Shown piece by piece: positions 47,769 to 51,549 of a stretch of DNA of 51,549 bases. Where the stretch lies: NCBI GenBank assembly GCA_903880005.1, contig CAIRNV010000228.1, forward strand, positions 1 through 51,549. Direction: 5' to 3'. The translations under genes and the position numbers were made by a program. A model generated the notes under the pieces. That model was not told the DNA's origin and made no database searches. It was given only the letters and a program-made list of their open reading frames with translations. Numbering within the stretch: position 1 is the stretch's first letter; each line of letters opens with the position of its first letter. Source of the stretch: an uncultured Verrucomicrobiota bacterium. GTDB taxonomy: Bacteria; Verrucomicrobiota; Verrucomicrobiia; Limisphaerales; UBA9464.

Positions 47769-48702
47769 GCAAGCAGGGCGTCGCGTGGCGCATTGCGGGG
47801 CCGACGGAGAGGAGGCGGGGCGCGGCCAACGTTGGGGCACCGCGACCAAGGAGAAGGTGGTCACGGGCCGCATCGTGGCCGCGCACGAGTTCGGCGGACG
47901 GCGATGGCAGAGGCTGGACGCGGCACCACCACCGGATGCTGGCACGACATTGCGGGCTGACCGCCCTGGCATGTTCGCGTCGGCCTTGGAAGCCGTGATG
48001 CCGTTGCTCGTGTTTCATCCTTCGTATCCCAGAAAGATCGGGAAGCACCGCCTCGTCGATTCTTGAATTTCAATGGTGATAACGAATCGACGCGGGAAAT
48101 CTTGCACCGAACTTTGCAGTGGGTCCTCAGCAAGGAGGTGGTTGGGGGTGGGTTCGGCGGGCGTGGATGGATTGGGAACGTGTTGACTTAAAGGTGTTTG
48201 GATCGGGATGCGTTGGGCTCGGATAGGGAGCGAGCGGGGCAGGAAAGTTTTTGAAGATTCTTTCCGGGAAGCCGGGAACTCGGGGTGATTTCGGGGCGGC
48301 GGGGGACGGGGCACAAGGCGTGCACGGGATGCATGGGTCCACGGGGTCGGATAGATCAGGACCCGGGTCGGGGCCGGCCGTGCGGGCCATGGGATGGAAC
48401 AGGATGGCTCCATGGGGTTTCCGTCGGGGAGTTCCTGGCGCGTTGTCGCCGCATCACCACAGAGTCAGATGGTTTTGTCAAAGGATTATTTTTGAGGGCT
48501 GGCGATATGGAACGTGCCGCGTGAGGGAATGGAACATGGCGGCGGGGCAAGACCATCCGAGGGAAGGAACCCAGGGATTCCAATCTGCGGCTGATGTCGG
48601 TCCCAAGCGCCGCCGCGTGGGGGCGCGCGAAATGGGTGAGCAGTCGTCCTCGGGTGGCGCCCTATGCGACGGCGAACGGGACAGCCCCGGCCCCAGGCAC
48701 CG

Positions 48703-49389
48703 TCAGTTGAGGTTGCGTTGCAGGCGGGAGATTTCCTCGCGGAGGAGGTCGATGGCGCGGGACTTGGCGACATACACGGAGCCGCGGGTCATGCCGGTCT
48801 CTTGGGCGGCGTCCCGGGGCGCCTTCCCCTTCAATGCCACCAACTCGAAGGCACGATAGGTCTTCGCTTCCATCCGGTCCCGCACGCGTCGTAGGGCCTT
48901 CGTCAACAGCTCGCGCCGCACTTCCGCCGTCACGGCGTCCTCGTCGGCGTCGGTGAGGTCGGAGCCTTCGAGAAGAAGGGTGTCGGCGAGGTCCGTGGGG
49001 AGGAGAAGATGGGTGGAGAAGAAACGCCGCTCGGCGCGCAACAGGTCGCGCGAGCGCCATCCGACAAGGTTGCCCAACCATTTCTTGAAGGCGTCGGGCT
49101 TGCCGTCGTGCTCGAAGGAATGGATGGACCGCGCGACGTCAAGGAGGACGAGCTGGATGGCGTCGTGAACGGTGGACGGATCCATGCCCCGCGCCATGGC
49201 CCGGGCGATCATGAAGGAGTTGTAACGTTGGGCGAAATCGGCCCAGCTCGCGGCGTCGTCGAGGTTGCGAATGCGCCAGAGAAGGGTGAGGCGCGTGGTG
49301 GGACCGTTCACTTCCGGTCGTGAAGATGTCGATGCACCCTTCCCCGCCGCGTCGTCGGCGGGCTTCTTTGAGCGCTTCCTTCGCTTCAT
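48703..49389 (-). CDS. ECF-like sigma-70 family RNA polymerase sigma factor
   Basis: TTRLTLLWRIRNLDDAASWADFAQRYNSFMIARAMARGMDPSTVHDAIQLVLLDVARSIHSFEHD...AFKKWLGNLVGWRSRDLLR with C-terminal HTH-like APRDAAQETGMTRGSVYVAKSRAIDLLREEI. Confidence 0.85.
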   Translation of the reverse strand: MKRRKRSKKPADDAAGKGASTSSRPEVNGPTTRLTLLWRIRNLDDAASWADFAQRYNSFMIARAMARGMDPSTVHDAIQLVLLDVARSIHSFEHDGKPDAFKKWLGNLVGWRSRDLLRAERRFFSTHLLLPTDLADTLLLEGSDLTDADEDAVTAEVRRELLTKALRRVRDRMEAKTYRAFELVALKGKAPRDAAQETGMTRGSVYVAKSRAIDLLREEISRLQRNLN

Positions 49390-49830
49390 GCGTCGCCGTG
49401 AGAGGGGAATGGGACGAGGGCCGGGTTTTCAAGCGTGGAGAACGGGAAAGGTCGCGGAGGAGGAGGTCACGAGCCCCTGCGTCTGCGCGCATGGGCGTGA
49501 ACGGGCATGCATGGACCGAATGCCTCTCGCCAAGCCGCAAAGTCGCCAAGGCTGCAGGTCCGCATCTTCCAACCTCCGCGTCTGCGCGGCGTGGACGCTT
49601 CGGGTTCAAGCGAGGCGTCGCGCGGTGCATCCCGAGGTTGTTGGCAGGATCCGGGAGGGGCGGCCGGGGACGGCCGCGCTCCCAGGGTGGGGCGACCCAA
49701 GGCGTTTCGCGATCACCCACTACGTCGGGATGCGTCGAGGCGCCGCGAGAAGGGGCAAGGCGTCTTGAAGGTTGGACGAAGTTGAGGCGTGCTTGCGGGA
49801 GATTCGGTGCGGCGAGGAGGCGATGATGCG

Positions 49831-51549
49831 ATGAAGACCCATGATGAATCCAACGAGGCGGCAGCGGACGGCCTGGGGCCAGGGGCGGAGGTGGGGCCGT
49901 ACCGTTTGGTGAGGGCGATCGGCGAGGGCGGGTTTGGGTTGGTGTACCTCGCGGAGCAAACGGAGCCCATCCGGCGGCGCGTGGCGTTGAAGGTGATCAA
50001 GGCAGGGATGGACACGCGCGCGGTGGTGGCGCGGTTCGAGACGGAACGGCAGGCGCTCGCGATGATGGACCATCCGAACATCGCCCGGGTGCTCGACGCC
50101 GGGGCGACGGCGAGCGGGCGACCCTACTTCGTCATGGAGCTGGTGGAGGGGCTGCCGTTGACGGAGCACTGCGACCGCCACGGGCTTGGGATGAAGGAAC
50201 GGCTCGGGTTGTTCGCGAGCGTTTGCCTCGCGGTGCATCACGCCCACCAGAAGGGGATCATCCACCGCGACATCAAGCCGTCGAACATCCTGGTGGCGAT
50301 GCACGACGGGGAGGCGGTGCCGAAGGTGATTGATTTCGGGATCGCCAAGGCCGTGCACGGGCGAACGGAGGGCCAGACGGCGACGCAGGTGGACCATGTC
50401 GTGGGAACGCCCGCGTACATCAGCCCGGAGCAATGGGAGGGCGGCAGCGCGAACATCGACACGCGGTCGGACATCTACGGGCTGGGGGTGTTGCTCTACG
50501 AGCTGAGCACGGGGGGGCCACCGTTCGATTCGGGTGCGTTGCGGGGGTTGAATGCCCGGGCAGCCTGGAGGTTGCTGGTGGAGGAGGACCCGGCCCGTCC
50601 GTCGGAACGCATCCGCTCCATGACGAAGGAAAAAGCGGAGGAGGTTGCACGGCGGCGCGGGACGGACGGGCGCGGACTGGCGGCGGGGCTGGAGGGGGAC
50701 CTGGATTGGATCGTGATGCGGAGCCTGGCGAAGGATCGTCGGCTTCGATACGAGACGGCGAACGAGCTGGCGGCGGACGTGCGGCGGCACCTGGCGCAGG
50801 AACCGGTCACGGCGCGGCCGCCGAGCGCGTGGTACCGGCTGGAGAAGGCGTGGGCGCGGAACCGTCTGGCGTTCGTGGCGGGCGGAGTGGTGGCGGTGGC
50901 GTTGGTGGCGGCGACAGGGGTGAGCACATGGCAGGCGCGAAGGGCGATGCGATTGCTGGAGCAGAACCGGACGGCGAACGTGATGCTGCTGGGGGTGTTC
51001 GGCGAGATTGATCGCGGCGCGTATGTGAATGGGATGGAGTCCTTGGAGTCGCTGTTGCTGGCTCGGCTGGAGGACGTGGGCAAGCGGCTGGACGGGGAGC
51101 TGGTGTCGGAACCAAGCGTTTTGTTTGAGCTGCTGGCAAGGCTGGGAAGGGCATTCATGAGCCTCGGCCAGTACAAGAGGGCGATCGAGTTCGAGACGAA
51201 GGCGCTGCGCGTCGCGAAGGAGCATGGGAAACGGACGGGGAAGCATGAATTGATCGTGATGACATGGCTGTCGCAGGCCTATCTGCTGGACGGCCAAGTG
51301 GCGACGGCGCGGGAGCTGGCGGACACGGTCGCGGCGAGCCCCTTGATGGCCCGCAAGCCGGAGGAAATGGACGAGGAATTGGGGGTGGCCTTGCAGAGCC
51401 TTGGGGCTGCGTACACGGAGGCCGGCGAGCCGGAGCGGGCGATCCAGCTGCTGGAGCGGGCGATCGCCATGCACCGGGCGCAGGGGCGCGAACGCTCGCG
51501 GAACGACTGCGCGGCGATGATCGACCTTGGGACCGCGCATGCGCTGGCC
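49831..51549 (+). CDS. Ser/Thr protein kinase with TM segment and C-terminal TPR-like repeats; truncated by right window edge
   Basis: ATG at 49831 with GAGGAGG RBS: VGPYRLVRAIGEGGFGLVYLAEQTEPIRRRVALKVIK...HHAHQKGIIHRDIKPSNILV...VIDFGIAKA...VGTPAYISPEQ; TM FVAGGVVAVALVAATGV; then TPR-like helices. Not in the ORF track because no stop is inside the window. Confidence 0.96.
   Translation, partial: MKTHDESNEAAADGLGPGAEVGPYRLVRAIGEGGFGLVYLAEQTEPIRRRVALKVIKAGMDTRAVVARFETERQALAMMDHPNIARVLDAGATASGRPYFVMELVEGLPLTEHCDRHGLGMKERLGLFASVCLAVHHAHQKGIIHRDIKPSNILVAMHDGEAVPKVIDFGIAKAVHGRTEGQTATQVDHVVGTPAYISPEQWEGGSANIDTRSDIYGLGVLLYELSTGGPPFDSGALRGLNARAAWRLLVEEDPARPSERIRSMTKEKAEEVARRRGTDGRGLAAGLEGDLDWIVMRSLAKDRRLRYETANELAADVRRHLAQEPVTARPPSAWYRLEKAWARNRLAFVAGGVVAVALVAATGVSTWQARRAMRLLEQNRTANVMLLGVFGEIDRGAYVNGMESLESLLLARLEDVGKRLDGELVSEPSVLFELLARLGRAFMSLGQYKRAIEFETKALRVAKEHGKRTGKHELIVMTWLSQAYLLDGQVATARELADTVAASPLMARKPEEMDEELGVALQSLGAAYTEAGEPERAIQLLERAIAMHRAQGRERSRNDCAAMIDLGTAHALA

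Noticed and set aside
48251-48859. Plus-strand 202-aa ORF upstream of the eCIS operon
   Set aside because: Low-complexity Gly/Arg-rich translation, overlaps the end of the sigma gene antisense, no RBS or family resemblance recognised.
49720-51540. Minus-strand 606-aa ORF
   Set aside because: Antisense to an unmistakable Ser/Thr kinase on the plus strand.
1-51549. tRNA/rRNA genes, transposases or integrases
   Set aside because: None recognised in either strand by eye or in the translated ORFs; absence is not proven without tRNAscan/HMM searches.

Overview
The window is a high-GC bacterial region (the protein repertoire suggests Verrucomicrobiota or Planctomycetota, but I did not search) dominated by a minus-strand, operon-like extracellular contractile injection system (eCIS / PVC-Afp-like particle) at about 18.7-47.8 kb. 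Reading in transcription order (right to left), it contains: DUF4255 cap-type protein, conserved hypothetical, tail sheath, two tail-tube proteins, DUF5908-like small protein, LysM protein, VgrG/gp5-like spike, PAAR tip, gp25-like protein, two large baseplate proteins, an 824-aa eCIS protein, a PKD/Ig-repeat protein, CIS tape-measure protein, a giant multidomain DUF4157 protein carrying an embedded nuclease-like domain, and an AAA+ ATPase. Left of it are a lipoprotein, a large Cache-like membrane sensor without a recognised output domain, a rhomboid protease with an N-terminal extension, a TPR protein, and a giant (>3,289 codons) secreted FG-GAP/PPC-like/LamG/Ig-like repeat protein on the minus strand. 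That giant gene is missing from the supplied ORF track because it runs off the left edge. On the right are a divergent ECF-like sigma factor and a Ser/Thr kinase-TPR receptor, the latter also missing from the ORF track because it runs off the right edge. The most interesting observations are: (1) a T9 homopolymer at the 3' end of the 824-aa eCIS gene, where a -1 shift fuses it to the PKD-repeat ORF, which has no convincing start codon of its own (candidate programmed slippage, phase variation, or an indel); (2) a DUF4157 polypeptide with two core domains, four HExxH motifs, a degenerate CHAP-like domain and a low-GC nuclease cassette in its interior; (3) a small intergenic inverted-repeat family present in three consecutive intergenic gaps.
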